Shown piece by piece: positions 21,901-33,173 of a DNA stretch of 64,000 nt (positions are counted from its first letter, which is position 1; every line of letters starts with the position of its first letter). The DNA lies in contig OX422186.1 in NCBI GenBank assembly GCA_949130485.1, positions 3,575,313 through 3,639,312 on the forward strand, read 5' to 3'. Position numbers and translations under genes: made by a program. The notes below the pieces were generated by a model. That model was not told the DNA's origin, did no database searches, and worked only from the letters and a program-made list of their open reading frames with translations. This DNA is from Agelas oroides. Taxonomy: Eukaryota; Porifera; Demospongiae; Agelasida; Agelasidae.

Positions 21901-24419
21901 CGCTCAAGTGAAAGAAACCTTCGAACCGCTTGGGTCCTAGATTCTCCCAGTGGCTTGACGTTCTCTTTTCTTGGCAGTGGTACAATGAATCTGCCATTTT
22001 CAGCACGAGTCTGATTGGCCTTGAAATGCTGAATAGCTGATCTCTCTTCAGGATTTAGAGCAGGTTCTGACAATGGGCTCTCTTCTGTCTCCCAAAACTT
22101 CTTGAGCAAATCGTCTCCAGTGGCACACGAGATATGGCAAGCCGTGATTTCAGACACAGGTGAGCAGGATTCAGTAGAGCCAGCCAATACCCATCCAAAG
22201 TGAGTCTCGAAAGCCATAGGGGTTCCCGTGGGTCCAATCCGCCGGCCATGCAGGATTGCTTCCACGAAGATGTCAATACCAAGGAGCATGTCTAACTTCC
22301 CAGGACAACCAAATCCAGGATCTGCAAGGTCAATGTCTTCAAGATGATTCCATTCCTTCTTCAGTGGAATGGGAGCAAATGGGAGGTCACAGGTTACCCT
22401 TGGCACAATAATAGCTGTGACCTCAAACTTCTTGTGAGGAGATTTGACAGGTGAGATGCTGAAGTTAGCAGCGAAGTGGTGTGAGGAGTGATACTGTATG
22501 CCAGCTACGCCTGATATCCTAGCTCTCTGACTAGTTCTAGGCAATCGTAGAGTCTGGGCCAGACGTTCGGACACAAAGGATGCGGAGGATCCATTGTCGA
22601 GCAAAGCTCTAGCCTCCACACGTGTGCCATCAGGTGCGCACACTAAAACTCGACAAGTCATTAGCAAAGCGTTTGATTTAAGCCGAACAGCTGCGCTTGT
22701 GATCACATCACTAGGAAGTTCGCTTTGAGGCACACTCAATAACTCCATCCCTTTAGGGACAAAGGGTGGAGCAACAGGATTGATGGCTAACGGAGGGGTA
22801 GCAGGGCTCGAGCTAGCAGGCATATTTTGAAGGATAGCAGCAGGGCTTGAGCTAATGGGTATTGTTGAAGGAAGTTCAGCAACAGGGCTTGAGTTGATAG
22901 GTACACTGTCCACGTGCAATAGAGTATGATGTGGCTTCTGACATCGCTTGCATCGATGCACAGATTTACATTGCTTCACGAAATGATTGGACGAAAAACA
23001 ATTCATACACAGATTGTTTGACTTCAGGGTGGCAATCTTGCATTCATGTGACATATCTTTGAATTTAGGGCATGCATACAACGGATGCTTATCAGGTTTG
23101 CACAGAATACATTGACTAGAATACGGCTCAGTGTTTGCCGTATGAGAGGCCACACTACCACTGGGGGCAAAACCCCTTCTAGTAGGAGTATCATGTTTTG
23201 GCTTCTTGGGGATACCTTCAGTAATCGAGGATTCCGATGCTTGAGCACGGAGATTCAAAAAATCAAGGAGCTCTTGATAATGAGGGACGTCAGTACCTTT
23301 CTGGCTATGCCTTTGCCACTCGAACATAGTGTTTTGATCAAGCTTCAATTCTAAGGCTGAAGTAATAAATGGACCTGATGGATCGTACCCCATAGATTTC
23401 AGTGCACGTAAATGTTGCAATACAGTGTCATGCAACTTACGAATCTCCTTTCCTGTTCCTTCCTTGATGGGAGGAGCATCCAGGATGTTCTTCACATGAG
23501 CCTGATGTATCTGGCGAGGTCGGTCGTACTTCGCCTTGAGGTAACGAACTGCTTCGTCATAGTTGTCACCACTACGAGAGAGACCCTCAATCGTATTTCT
23601 TGCCGGACTACCTTTCAGGGCTTGTTGTAGATAGACAAGCTTCTCTGCTGCGGATAGATTTGAGCGACCGTGTACTGAGATGCTAAATTGCTCCCAGAAG
23701 CTTCTCCAATGGAGTATGTTCCCATTGAACGTGGGGACTTCCAATTTCGGTAACTTGACTCCACCAGCATCTCCATCGGTGGATGTTGCTGCACTCGCAG
23801 GGGTGTGCAACTCAAACAACTTCTTTAGTCGAACAGAGTAATCGAACAAAGCTTTGCCAAGTCGCATGTGTTGCGTCATGAGATCATCAGTTTCCCTTAT
23901 CTCCAATGAGAAGAGCTTGACGTCAATATCCGTCAGTTCCATCTTGTACTCTCGAAACTGTTCGTCGTGTAGCTTCATACGGGGTTTGTCTGGACGTACA
24001 TCAGCTTCCAATGCTGTGAGGGCTTCGTCGACTGGAGCCAACGATCTCTGCAAACGCGCTAATCTCTGAGAAAGCGCCTTGTATTCATCATCAGGACTAG
24101 GTTTATCGGCCGAATCGATCACAGTCTGAATTCGAGCAGCCAATTCTTCAGTGGTATCAAGTAGCTCATCCAGTACGGCTTGCTCAACCTTTAACTCTTC
24201 TTCGTCGTCTATGGCATCAATCAACAACAGGTGAATGCGCTGGTACTCTTCAGTGGCGCTTTGTAGTTTCGCCAACAATTGCTTGGCAATTTTGCCAGCA
24301 TCAGGTGCAGCCGCTTCTGATTCTAGTTTAGCGGTACGAGTGATTAGACGAGTCACTGAGGATTTAGCTACACCTCTTCGCTTCCGAAGATTTGAAACGG
24401 TACGTGCTTCGTCTTCCAT
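18980..24419 (-). CDS. BEL/Pao retrotransposon gag-pol polyprotein (3' end in gap)
   Basis: The frame is uninterrupted for about 1,813 codons from M-M-E-D-E-A-R-T-V. This start is chosen because the 31 upstream codons in frame are hydrophobic, leader-like noise; ATG at 24422 is equivalent. Order: gag with coiled-coil N-terminus and DUF1759-like core (FNGNILHWRSFWEQF); two Cys/His knuckle regions (C-x2-C...C near 23060-23115; C-x2-C-x4-H-x4-C near 22975-23010); aspartic protease ARALLDNGSSASF near 22590; reverse transcriptase (AVFDAS, VADISKMYRSVELP) with YVDD near 21355; RNase H (LELCGAYILSKLL, WTDSTVVLNWL); integrase zinc region (H...C-V-V-C); rve core (VGVDYAGPV, WSDHGSNFVGA, PHFGGLWESAV); start of DUF5641-like domain (LTPGHFIIGRSI). 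About 60 residues of the end are probably in the N gap. The lack of stops suggests recent activity. Unlike retroviruses, no env ORF is seen. Confidence 0.93.
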
Positions 24420-24558
24420 CATCAAGCGGACGTGTCTAACATGGTGCACATGTCGGAGAATGAACAAGAACAAGTAGCAATTGAAATAGCGGTGGACTGT
24501 CAACAACAACAATCGATTTCCAAGTCAGGACCAAAAGACAAGAAGTTCAAGGGTGTAT

Positions 24559-24672
24559 CCGGTGTTACAGGAAATTTGATCGCTCGGAAATACTATCGCT
24601 GCGATAATATTTCCTAGGAAATTTTATCGCAGCGATAGTATTTCCGAGCGATCAAATTTCCTGTAACACCGG
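24559..24672. repeat. Perfect inverted repeat, 49-bp arms
   Basis: Arm 24559-24607 (CCGGTGTTACAGGAAATTTG...) is the exact reverse complement of 24624-24672, with a 16-base centre. It lies about 140 bp upstream of the BEL ORF start, so it is either inside the BEL leader/LTR or an independent fold-back inserted there. Internal near-repeats (atcgctcgg, atcgctgcgat) give extra self-pairing. Confidence 0.9.
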
Positions 24673-24679
24673 CTCGAAG

Positions 24680-25560
24680 GACCAAATATGATGAGCCCAG
24701 ACTTGGATCAACGAGGATATAAACTGCCACCACGCGAATTCACTTCTAGAAATTGCAAAATGTGTTATTCCAATTATACGTGAGAAAAATTTACAATGAG
24801 GTAATGGGAAATAACAAAGCAGGAAACAGTGACAGAAATACGCACAACACTGATCTACTACCTAACATGGATTAGTATCTAACACCGCACAGATTATTGG
24901 GGGGGTGTGATACAAGCTTGTAGTGGACCTCAGATCAGGTGGGACAGTGGTGTTTAGTTCTTTGAAAGGCTGTTTAGTCTGCATTGAATGTGTAAACAAT
25001 GGCTATCTTCATTTTATATGCAGACAATCCAATCCCGATCCATTGTGTCAACCTGGGGGGGGGGGTTGCAATCGAAATTTGCCCCTGGGGTGGGGAATTA
25101 CACATTAAATCCCGTGGTCTGATGAGGTAGATATCCATATATTTTACTTCATTTATAGAAAATGGGTGTAGGCAAACGCCCCACCACCGGGGCCACATTT
25201 TGTAGCAAAACAAAGAAAATCTCCCCCTCATTCTCCACCATTGCCTGGGAGGGAGGCCGGAGGTGGGCATACAATTGATAGGTGCATAGTTATGATAATT
25301 TGGCATAGCGTCGTTTGGTTCCCAGACCCTTCTTGCCCCGCCCATATAGGAAGGGTCTGGGAACCAAACTCTGAATAACTTCACACCTTGTACTGCACTA
25401 TAGGTAAGTGTGAAAGCTATGATCAAAAATGGTAGCAGTTACTTAGTTAACTGTTACGTGCTGATGTGTAATACAAATCCATGTTAGGCAGTATAGACCT
25501 AGCTAGGTCACATGAAGGCTATAAAATGTAACACCCCCAATTAAGGCCTGGCACAATGAG
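24680..25560. other. No gene; 20-bp-arm hairpin of the TTCCCAGACC family
   Basis: Arms 25313-25332 (GTTTGGTTCCCAGACCCTTC) and 25350-25369 are perfect complements. They resemble the ends of the Mutator-type MITEs at 35029, 44454 and 47046. At 25255-25300 the complement of ctatgcacctatcaattgta matches the termini of the MITE at 34263. G runs occur at 24897-24905 and about 25057-25066. Confidence 0.5.
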
Positions 25561-25564
25561 TTAG

Positions 25565-26061
25565 TCTCAAAATGTCAACTCCCAGAATATCAACTCCCGA
25601 GATATCAACTCCCAAAAGTCAACACTCAAAATAGTAAACTTTAATTTCATCACCTCAGTGGCAGCCACTTTCTCTTGAAGACATCTACTAGCTATTAGAT
25701 GTATGGGTGGCCCAGTGGGGCTTCTATACTTGTCCCTTCAGTTGATTGTGCCAGCCTTTTAGGCGATTGTTGTTGTGTGAGTCATCATAGGAGTAACAGT
25801 TTCAAAGTGGTAGTGATTAGCTATATTGTCCTGTCATTTATGTAGAATCAAAGTAGTTATTGAAATCATCATGATTGTCAGCTCTGTTGTAACACCATCC
25901 CACACATTTGAAATGTGAAGGTGAGCTTGATATTGATTTTTCTGTTAGTGGACCAGTCTGACAGGTTATGCTCCAACAGTATAGGTTATAAAATGGCTTA
26001 AAGTAATTGATCAAATATAATTATGCATTTTGGCAAAATTTTAAGAGTTGACATTTTGTGA
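25565..26061. mobile_element. Probable MITE bounded by AAAATGTCAACTC
   Basis: AAAATGTCAACTCCC at 25568 is mirrored by gagttgacatttt at about 26043-26055. The left end carries a short tandem series of atatcaactccc(g/a)a over about 70 bp. No ORF. The right end abuts the non-LTR element, so the border is approximate. Confidence 0.4.
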
Positions 26062-26110
26062 AAAACCCAGCGCATCTACAGAAAGCTTTGCACCAAAGCT
26101 ACTGCTACAC

Positions 26111-26620
26111 TCAGATCTGCTAAATCCTCCTACTATCATTTAGCTGGCGAGATGAGGAACAAACCTCATAGGTCCTGGAAGGAATTTCACCACCTGTCCA
26201 GCAAGTCAACTCCAGCTTCCAACTCATTACCATCTCCACTTCCTAAATGTTGCCCCCATCGATGCAGCACAGAACCTGCATCTCAGATCTGCTAAATCCT
26301 CCTACTATCATTTAGCTGGCGAGATGAGGAACAAACCTCATAGGTCCTGGAAGGAATTTCACCACCTGTCCAGCAAGTCAACTCCAGCTTCCAACTAGCT
26401 CATTACCATCTCACTCTGCTAGTGATTTCAATTACCACTTCCTAAATGTTGCCCCCATCGATGCAGCACAGAACTTGCATCTCAGATCTGCTAAATCCTC
26501 CTACTATCATTTAGCTGGCAAGATGAGGAACAAACCTCATAGGTCCTGGAAGGAATTTCACCACCTGTCCAGCAAGTCAACTCCAGCTTCCAACTGATTA
26601 CTATCTCACTCTGCTAGTGA
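26111..26620 (+). repeat. Three tandem copies of a 172-199 bp block inside the LINE
   Basis: Copies begin tcagatctgctaaatcctcc at 26111, 26283 and 26482. All include tagctggcgagatgaggaac and ccagcaagtcaactccagct and are nearly identical. The second is longer, by about 27 bases before the third starts. In frame they encode A-K-S-S-Y-Y-H-L-A-G-E-M-R-N-K-P, which belongs to the pre-RT part of the non-LTR ORF. Near identity implies recent tandem duplication in an already broken element. Confidence 0.85.
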
Positions 26621-27769
26621 TCTAAGATCCTTGAACGTGTCTTTGTGCTCCAACTCACTGCCCACCTAACAATTCAGCCTCTTACCACCATTCCAGTCAG
26701 GATTCAGAGTAGGCTACTCTACATCTGATGTGATTCTCTATGCCAGCAACTTATGGAGAAAGGCTATTAACGATCACCCATGGTGTCCCACAGGGCTCAG
26801 TCCTTGGGCCACCACTGTTTTGTCTGTAGCTATATCAATGACCTCCCTTCCTGCATTCAGAACTGCAAGATTCACATGTTTGCTGATGACACTTCTATTC
26901 AGTGTAGTTCTCCATCTGTTGCAGATTTAGAGCATTCGTTGCAAAAAGACCAGAATATTGTACAAGCATGGATGAATGCCAACAAGCTACATGTGTTGTA
27001 AAACTGAACCCTGCTAAAACGTTTGTAATACTGATTGGCACAAGGCATGCAAAGACGGTGTCCTCCGAGGGTTAAATTTGTTGTTGATGACAGGTTAATT
27101 GAAAAAGTTTCCACTACCAAATACCTAGGAGGTAAGATCAACAGCCATTTGTCCTGGGAACAACATATATACCGGGGTATTGACTTCTTAGTATCTGGCG
27201 CTCCCCCAATATGTAACAGAAACACTTTATATATCCCTTGTCCAACCACTCCTTGATTGCTGTGATGTGGCTTGGTCCCCAGGAGCTCACAAATTGGTTG
27301 AATAACTCGAGAGAGTTCAAAAGCTTGCATCAAGAATTACACTATAGGTGCATGCACCAGGGACCACAAGGACAGCTGAACTTTACAAAACTCTAAACTG
27401 GTCAACACTTGATCAGCGCAGGAGATATCACATTTTATGTTTTTAAGGTTATAAAATTTATCCTCTCCCTACTTACAGAACGTATTTGAATTATCCGTAC
27501 ATGCGACTAAACGTTGCCTGTGTAATAGCTACTGCAGTTACATTCATTTTGTAAGAACTACCATAGCCAAAAATAGTCCAAGGTGCTGTTGTATGGAATT
27601 CACTAGATCGATCAGTCCTTGTACTCGTCTACTACTATAGATACAGTAGCCTTTAACTAGCTCACATGAACTAACTTTTCTCCTGTTACCTCTACACTGT
27701 TGTTCTTTTGGTCATTGTTGTTTTGTATGTACGCAGGACATTACTGAATACCAGCTTATATATAGTTAC

Positions 27770-27826
27770 AGATTCAGATATTCAGAAATGTTCCTGTCTA
27801 AAGAACATTTCTGAATATCTGAATCT
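27770..27826. repeat. Perfect 24-bp-arm hairpin at the LINE 3' end
   Basis: Arm 27770-27793 (AGATTCAGATATTCAGAAAT...) and arm 27803-27826 are exact complements with a 9-base loop. Position at the end of the LINE suggests a 3' UTR fold or an inverted duplication of the terminal repeat. Confidence 0.85.
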
Positions 27827-27849
27827 GAATGTGAATGTTCCTTCTGGGT

Positions 27850-28966
27850 AGGGTCTGGCCACGCAAGACTATAGTGTAAGTCAAATACAGAGATTTACCT
27901 AAGAAGGGTGTGGTCACTAAAATATAACAGCACAGCTAGTTGCTTTGGTACACACTAGCTGCCAAGAAGTGTTTCCTTTTCTTTGCTGATGAGGCAAGAG
28001 AATTCCATCCCTTCAAGACTATCACCCTTAGAGCTTCAATACACCAGTACTGTAGTATTTGTACAATGATAAACATTTTGTTGAATCTTATCATGGTTAC
28101 TAGCTTATAGCTACATTTCTAGCAGCATAATAACCACATACCGAATGTTTGAGCACAAAAACATAATTATATAGGTAGAATAATACTAATTTTATGAGCA
28201 CAATATTCTTATGCCAAACACTGACCCAGGCCCACTGGCCGTCTCATGCATGTAATTTGTGAGCAATGTTTCCCAGACATGATAGCAAATGAAAACAACA
28301 TGTAGGCAGGAGTGATAAAACTAAGGACAACCTATGAAAAGAAAAACAGTGATGAAGTCCCTGCAGCTCCCACGTTTGGAACACATCAGGTCAATATAAT
28401 ATATATAGTCAGTGGCAAAGTCTAACTTATTTTAGAATGTTGTATACCCTGCTCCTTCTCTGAAGCAACTCATGGGCCTTAGCTAATTGGCAAATTAGGA
28501 AAATTTTTACATCACTCAGGAACTGCACAATGTACCCTGTTGTGGCATGCCTGACACATATTTGTCATCATGTGTATGCACTGTTTCTGGTATAGCTGGT
28601 GTTAATTTATATGTGGAACATGTGCAGACTTTCCTCAGGGAGAACCACGTGTAATGAACCAATAACTTGTTACAGTCAATCCAGACTATAGAGCCATAGA
28701 CCTCTTCCCTAAAACTTTGGCTCAACATCCCATTTTAAAGTTTGCAACCTTGGTGTCTGTCCTCTACCAGGGACAGTGGAGAGCAAACATGCAGCTTATG
28801 AAGTTATGTAGCCCAACACTCAGATCCAATTGGTGCATATAAACAAATGATGTCGACAGTGGATGTGAGAGATATAATAATATGATGATAGCTATTACTG
28901 GCATATAAATAGAATGCTGAAACCACAATAGCAACACTAACTACTACTATAAAAGAGTTATCTGTA
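27850..28966. other. No gene recognised (3' flank of the LRR gene)
   Basis: This would be 3' UTR or downstream DNA of the minus-strand LRR gene whose stop is at 28967. No clear AATAAA close to the stop was found, and no ORF with a domain. Confidence 0.35.
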
Positions 28967-29072
28967 CTATAAATAAACCCTAAGTGCAACAAAGTCCGGG
29001 TAGGTCTTCCTTTCTTCTGCTGCCTGTTGTAGCTGCTTTCTCCCCTCTGCAGTGAACTTGTTAAGCTGAATT
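28967..29072 (-). CDS. Terminal exon of an NLR/LRR gene (with stop)
   Basis: The acceptor gatctccag precedes A-ATT, so a codon opened by two bases in the previous exon is completed (AA or AG plus A). This is the same phase as all 84-bp cassettes to the right. The 106-bp exon encodes I-Q-L-N-K-F-T-A-E-G-R-K-Q-L-Q-Q-A-A-E-E and ends ...D-F-V-A-L-R-V-Y-L with TAG at 28967-28969. An LRR half-repeat ending in a charged helix is the usual C-terminus of animal NLRs. It is intact. Confidence 0.7.
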
Positions 29073-30050
29073 CTGGAGATCAAGAAGTCACTTTTCTGGA
29101 ATAATTATTATAATGGAATAGTATAATGATACATGTATATGTGCAAAGCCCTACTTATGCAACTAGGCTCTAAATAATTTGGTGATAAGTTTCTTTTAGA
29201 GTGTTTGCATCACCTCCTAAATATACACACACCTTTGGGTTGAGTTATGAACTTCTTCAGTATTATGTGTTAATCCACACATTGACAACCCAGATAAGAT
29301 AGAAACAAATGAACTAGAGGTCTCCAGAGAAGACACACCTATGCTGCTTTACTATGGTGGGAGTATTGAGCATCAAAACTACCATTCAATATTTATAATG
29401 GTGTCTTCATTAGGCCATTTCAATTTGATTAGCTGTTTAACACATTTCTGAACAGTAAAATGCTCTCAATGGATTGGTTTAATTTGAGTGTTTCCATAAT
29501 TATACCACATTGCATTCTGTGGATTACTCCAAATACTATAAACAACCACATTCAGAAGCGCAAAATGAACGTGTGCCTTCCCACTGTGGCTACGTTCACA
29601 AGCCACATGCTGGGGGGGGGGGGGGGGGGGGGGCTAGTCAGACGCTAAGGCTCACTATCTCTTGTATGGTAGTTGAAGACATGGGGCAATTTCCACAGGC
29701 AAGACAGGCCTAATGCGTGTACTACGCATGTGTAAAATGCAGTTGGTATGTTCTGTACTCCTCCTCCAACAGAATCAGTTGTGCTGCTACCACCTATGCG
29801 GATATCTTGCCTCATTTGCCACCTGCGACTTAGCTACACTAGAATTTCCACAGACCATGCACAAAGGTAAATTACATGGACACTTCTCCAAGTGAACAAG
29901 TGTACTAAAGTATACTCTGTGATACACACGTCAAGAGTCTGTGTATGCCCAGTTACCACCATATCTAAAACACTACCTTGGTCTTGATCAGGATGTTTAT
30001 TGATTCTTGTCAACTGCTTAATCACTACAGTTTATGGACTTCGGTACAAG
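29073..30050. other. Intron of the LRR gene; 22-base G run
   Basis: There is no gene. An uninterrupted G tract occupies 29612-29633, in a context (ccacatgct / ctagtcagac) that could be the edge of a MITE of the tagtc type. Homopolymer length is uncertain in any assembly. Confidence 0.4.
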
Positions 30051-30052
30051 TC

Positions 30053-30142
30053 GGTTATACAACTCGGTTTCAGTCTCTACGGTATACACAACCTCACTCG
30101 GTAGTGTATATCCCGTAGAGACCTCCACCTCGTTGTATAACC
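30053..30142. repeat. Imperfect fold-back (about 38-bp arms)
   Basis: The arm ggttatacaactcggtttca...gtctctacggtatacac pairs with gtgtatatcccgtagagac...cgttgtataacc, with a central actcggt. A few mismatches. Similar in design to the fold-backs at 34112, 35892 and 51521. No flanking duplication identified. Confidence 0.7.
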
Positions 30143-30364
30143 TATAACTGCTTTACAGGTTCACTACTATTAGTAGAAAGTGCACAGTTTAAATGGGGAA
30201 CCCATGCTTTAGTTCACCAAGCCTGTTTTCATGCATTTAGCAGCTCAAGAATACTGAAAGTATCTGTGTGGTTTTGAGTACTGATGAGCCCACCAGAAAC
30301 CAACTTCTCTAAATGCTTACATGATAATTATCTTTGCCACACACCAAAGAACACTACTTAAGTT

Positions 30365-30488
30365 TGAAAACTGATAGGTCCTGCATGTACGATGAGAATT
30401 TTCCATTAGCTGAAGAAGTTTGAGAAATGTTTGAAAACTGATAGGTCCTGCATGTACAATGAGAGTTTTCCATTAGCTGAAGAAATGC
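30365..30488. repeat. Two-copy tandem repeat, unit about 62 bp
   Basis: The block tgaaaactgataggtcctgc...ccattagctgaagaa occurs twice in direct succession with three or four differences (cgatgagaatt against caatgagagtt). No coding meaning seen. Confidence 0.8.
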
Positions 30489-31017
30489 AATGTCTTTTGC
30501 CTTTTATGGACACACTGTCAGTACCGCAAATTGGTAGAAACGTAGCAACGGTTTCTGGTACTCCACCAGTAACTGTTGGGATGAAATAAGCTTCCTAAAA
30601 TCTGTGTGCAAGGACTGTTGAAATTAGAAATCTAGAAGAAATTACTCCCTACATGACATAGCAGCAACCCACCTATTTGCCATTTATAGCTTGTTTTTGC
30701 TGTTGCTAAAAATATTAACCACAAACTATGTTGCTCGCTGGATGTCTGGATGGTTCCCTGCATGCTTAGTGGGGATGTCTCCATTTCTGAGCCTAAACTA
30801 CCAACATTACTGAAGCAATGACGTAAAAAACAAAAATAAAGCTGGCCAATGTTAGTTGGCCACAGAATACCCATTACAAAAATATAGGTCAGTTCAGTAT
30901 AGCCCATTCCACTGTTTACATTTACTGATTGTAGCTATGCATGATTGTTGCAGCATACGTACATATTGCAGCAATATATTATCTACTGAAGACCAAAATG
31001 AAATATGTCAGTACAAA

Positions 31018-31162
31018 ACTGTTATCAGCGCCCAAAACACCAAATGATGTTCATGTTGACAACTGGGGAAATGGTTGGGTATTCACAGGGTATAAGCTAG
31101 ACTCACAGGAAGCAGAGCCATTTTATGAGTTACATACTTGCACTGTACTTCTTGAAGGTAAT
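31018..31162 (+). pseudogene. Unidentified coding-like fragment upstream of the RecQ-like relic
   Basis: An open stretch with protein-like composition (P-N-D-V-H-V-D-N-W-G-N-G-W-V-F-T-G-Y-K-L) is followed by a possible donor (GAAG/gtaatt). I do not recognise it. It lies about 0.3 kb before the RecQ-like fragment, same strand, and may be another piece of the same decayed gene or element. Confidence 0.25.
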
Positions 31163-31429
31163 TGAGGTCTCTGGCAAATTATACTTATGTAATGGCTATA
31201 AACATGTATTTGGAAAAATATCTCGTACATATTTACAGGGATTACATAAGTGTAATTTGACAGAGACCCAGGTTTTTTCGGGAAACTTGGAAACTACTGT
31301 AAAGATCCCTGTGTTGCACAATCATAGATTATTGGATCACTAGCACGTAATGGTGGTGAGCTCTGGGAAAGAAGCTGTGTTCAACCAAGCCATGTTGTAC
31401 AGTGTCAGAAAGCCAGTAACGGTGCTGAA

Positions 31430-31621
31430 GGATGATGGTAAAAATGTCTTTGCTACAAGGTCTTACAGTTTGTATTTGAACATAAACAAGGGAAAAATGA
31501 AGGTTGGTTTGTGAGCAGTGTTGCCATTATGATCTCTCCTTTGGTGTCCGTGATGATAAATCAAGTTAGCAGCCTCCATGAACGAGGAGTTACTGCAGCA
31601 GTAGTGAGTGGCAGTGATTAG
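31430..31621 (+). pseudogene. RecQ-type helicase fragment
   Basis: The frame from K-C-L-C-Y-K-V-L-Q-F-V-F-E-H-K-Q-G-K through A-I-M-I-S-P-L-V-S-V-M-I-N-Q-V and L-H-E-R-G-V-T-A-A-V-V-S-G resembles helicase motifs I and Ia of RecQ-family DEAH-box proteins (GKSLCYQ..., V-I-S-P-L-x-S-L-M-x-D-Q). The Walker A segment is destroyed: in this frame the bases before K read G-stop-W-stop. Downstream motifs II-VI are absent and a TAG ends the frame at 31621. RecQ-like fragments are common cargo of repetitive DNA in cnidarians and sponges. It is non-functional. Confidence 0.55.
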
Positions 31622-32700
31622 GTAGTTTTGTGACCTAAACCATAAGTTTGAACTCTGAACTTAGGAATGTACTACTTCTGTACAACTTTGAAACAATTTT
31701 GTTGAAGGCAGTTTATGTACATTATATGCATACAAAATGTCAATGATCTATTCAAAGTCTACTCTGGGTATAGTCAATGGCCTTTATGAGCCACACCAGT
31801 CAATCTTGAGTGTTGCAATGAGAAACAGCACTGTTAATGTTGATGGAGAGCATCACTAACGTATCACACTGGAAGCCAGGCTAAGCAATAATGGCGATTC
31901 AAATGTGAAGCAGTGCTTAGTACAGGTAATGCAGTCACCACAAGGCATTTTCAAAGAATTCAAACTGTTTCAGTGATTCTTAAGCACTTCCAGTATCATG
32001 TGTGCTGCTACATGCCATTCTTTCTGAATTTCATCAGTGGAGAATTAGGTTAGTTTGTATAGCACTGACCTTGATAAGAAAAAGGTAGCAGCTGGCATGA
32101 GTTTGTAGACTAGCCTCGTTCTCAGGCTCTCCATGCATGTGGGAAAGTCTGGGAATGAGGTTATGTGCAAAATGCAAGAATCTTGGTGGGCTGGTATACA
32201 TAAAGAGGGGTGTAACGAATTGCTAAGCTTGCTGTAAAAGAACTGTATGCAGGTGGTAATGGGGATAGGGTTGCCTATGTTTGTGAGCAAAACTATCTGT
32301 ACAATAGCAGCCTGTGTAACAAAACCTTACAGCTGTACAATAAGCATGTGGCCATGGCTACTTTGGTACAAACAAACCACAGCGAGGGACGTGTGCTTCC
32401 AGGACTAGGCATTTATTGACAGAGACTAAGTTTCTTGTAAAAGAACCATGATAATTGGGCTAGAGGTAATCTAATGAAAGCTTCAGGATGCACTGCACAC
32501 TAGCAGCTTGTGCTTTATTTAAGGCCACAGTGTGGCTACAGCATGCATACTGGCATACAGTGTGCAGGTCTGTAAGTGCTGGGCTTCAAACTTTGTACAC
32601 AGTTTGCCTAGTGTATACCTATGTAGTGTGCATATATATGTTACCAGTGCTTGGTAACAGCACAGACTGCTTTCAGTATACACATGAGGAATGGTCTGGT
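31622..32700. other. No gene; degenerate TAGCCTCGTTC hairpin at 32111-32163
   Basis: TAGCCTCGTTCTCAGGCTCT and its inverted partner (agtctgggaatgaggtta) form a 53-bp fold-back resembling collapsed ends of the Mutator-type MITE family. No 9-bp duplication flanks it. Otherwise AT-rich DNA without recognisable genes. Confidence 0.4.
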
Positions 32701-32701
32701 G

Positions 32702-33165
32702 CAGTGGCGCAGACACAGCCGATGCCAGGGCACAACGTGGGTACTCCATGTTTGTGAGAACTTCTATGTAAGAAGAAAGTAGGGGGGTGTGGGGGCATGC
32801 TCCCCTAGTAAATGTTTGAGCTTCCCAGGTCGGTTCTGAGACTATTTAGGTCATACCCTCGCTTTGAATCGAGTGCGCTTCCCACCATGCCTTCGATGCA
32901 GATGTGTGTGCGGTGTAAAGTCACTTCATTACTTGTGGGAAATTCAGGTGCAGTGACAGTGGAGTATATGAGACCTTGTTATTCTGAGGATACAAATAGC
33001 TATATTGCGCTGCTCAATTTCAAGACCAATATGCATTTTTAGTGCCTCATTCATGGTCCACAACATGCAGTACTTTCGGCGCCGATAAATTTTTCAGGTG
33101 CGCCTCCAATGGTGGGCACGGCCTCTGATTGCCAGGGCATGTGCCCCAGCTTGGCTACGCCACTG
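32702..33165. mobile_element. hAT-type MITE, 464 bp, 8-bp target duplication
   Basis: The left end CAGTGGCGCAGACACAGCC and right end ggcTACGCCACTG are inverted (CAGTGGCGYAG core). GTCTGGTG is directly repeated at 32694-32701 and 33166-33173, an exact 8-bp target duplication as made by hAT transposases. The interior has the gtgggggcatgctcccc motif shared with 17155-17612 and 50229-50260. There is no intact transposase, so it is non-autonomous. Confidence 0.88.
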
Positions 33166-33173
33166 GTCTGGTG

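Larger units (their letters stand above)
26062..27850 (+). pseudogene. Non-LTR retrotransposon (CR1/L2-like) fragment
   Basis: Several frames together give reverse-transcriptase sequence. [20 protein letters not shown] (about 26781-26840) is the RT block before the catalytic loop, and HMFADDTS (about 26874-26897) is the FADD box. These are followed by thumb sequence (STTKYLGGKINSHLSWEQHI) and the characteristic tail with W-N-S-L and RR.RYH blocks. Frame changes and stops (for example after ANKLHVL, about 27000) show it is dead. The 5' part is replaced by a tandemly repeated block (26111-26620). The 3' end runs into gaatctgaatctgaat-type repeats near 27815-27830, as CR1/L2 ends do. The endonuclease domain is missing. 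Confidence 0.75.

Noticed and set aside
19408..24069. Many plus-strand ORFs of 60-117 codons opposite the BEL polyprotein
   Set aside because: They are antisense shadows of a long real frame with no domains of their own.
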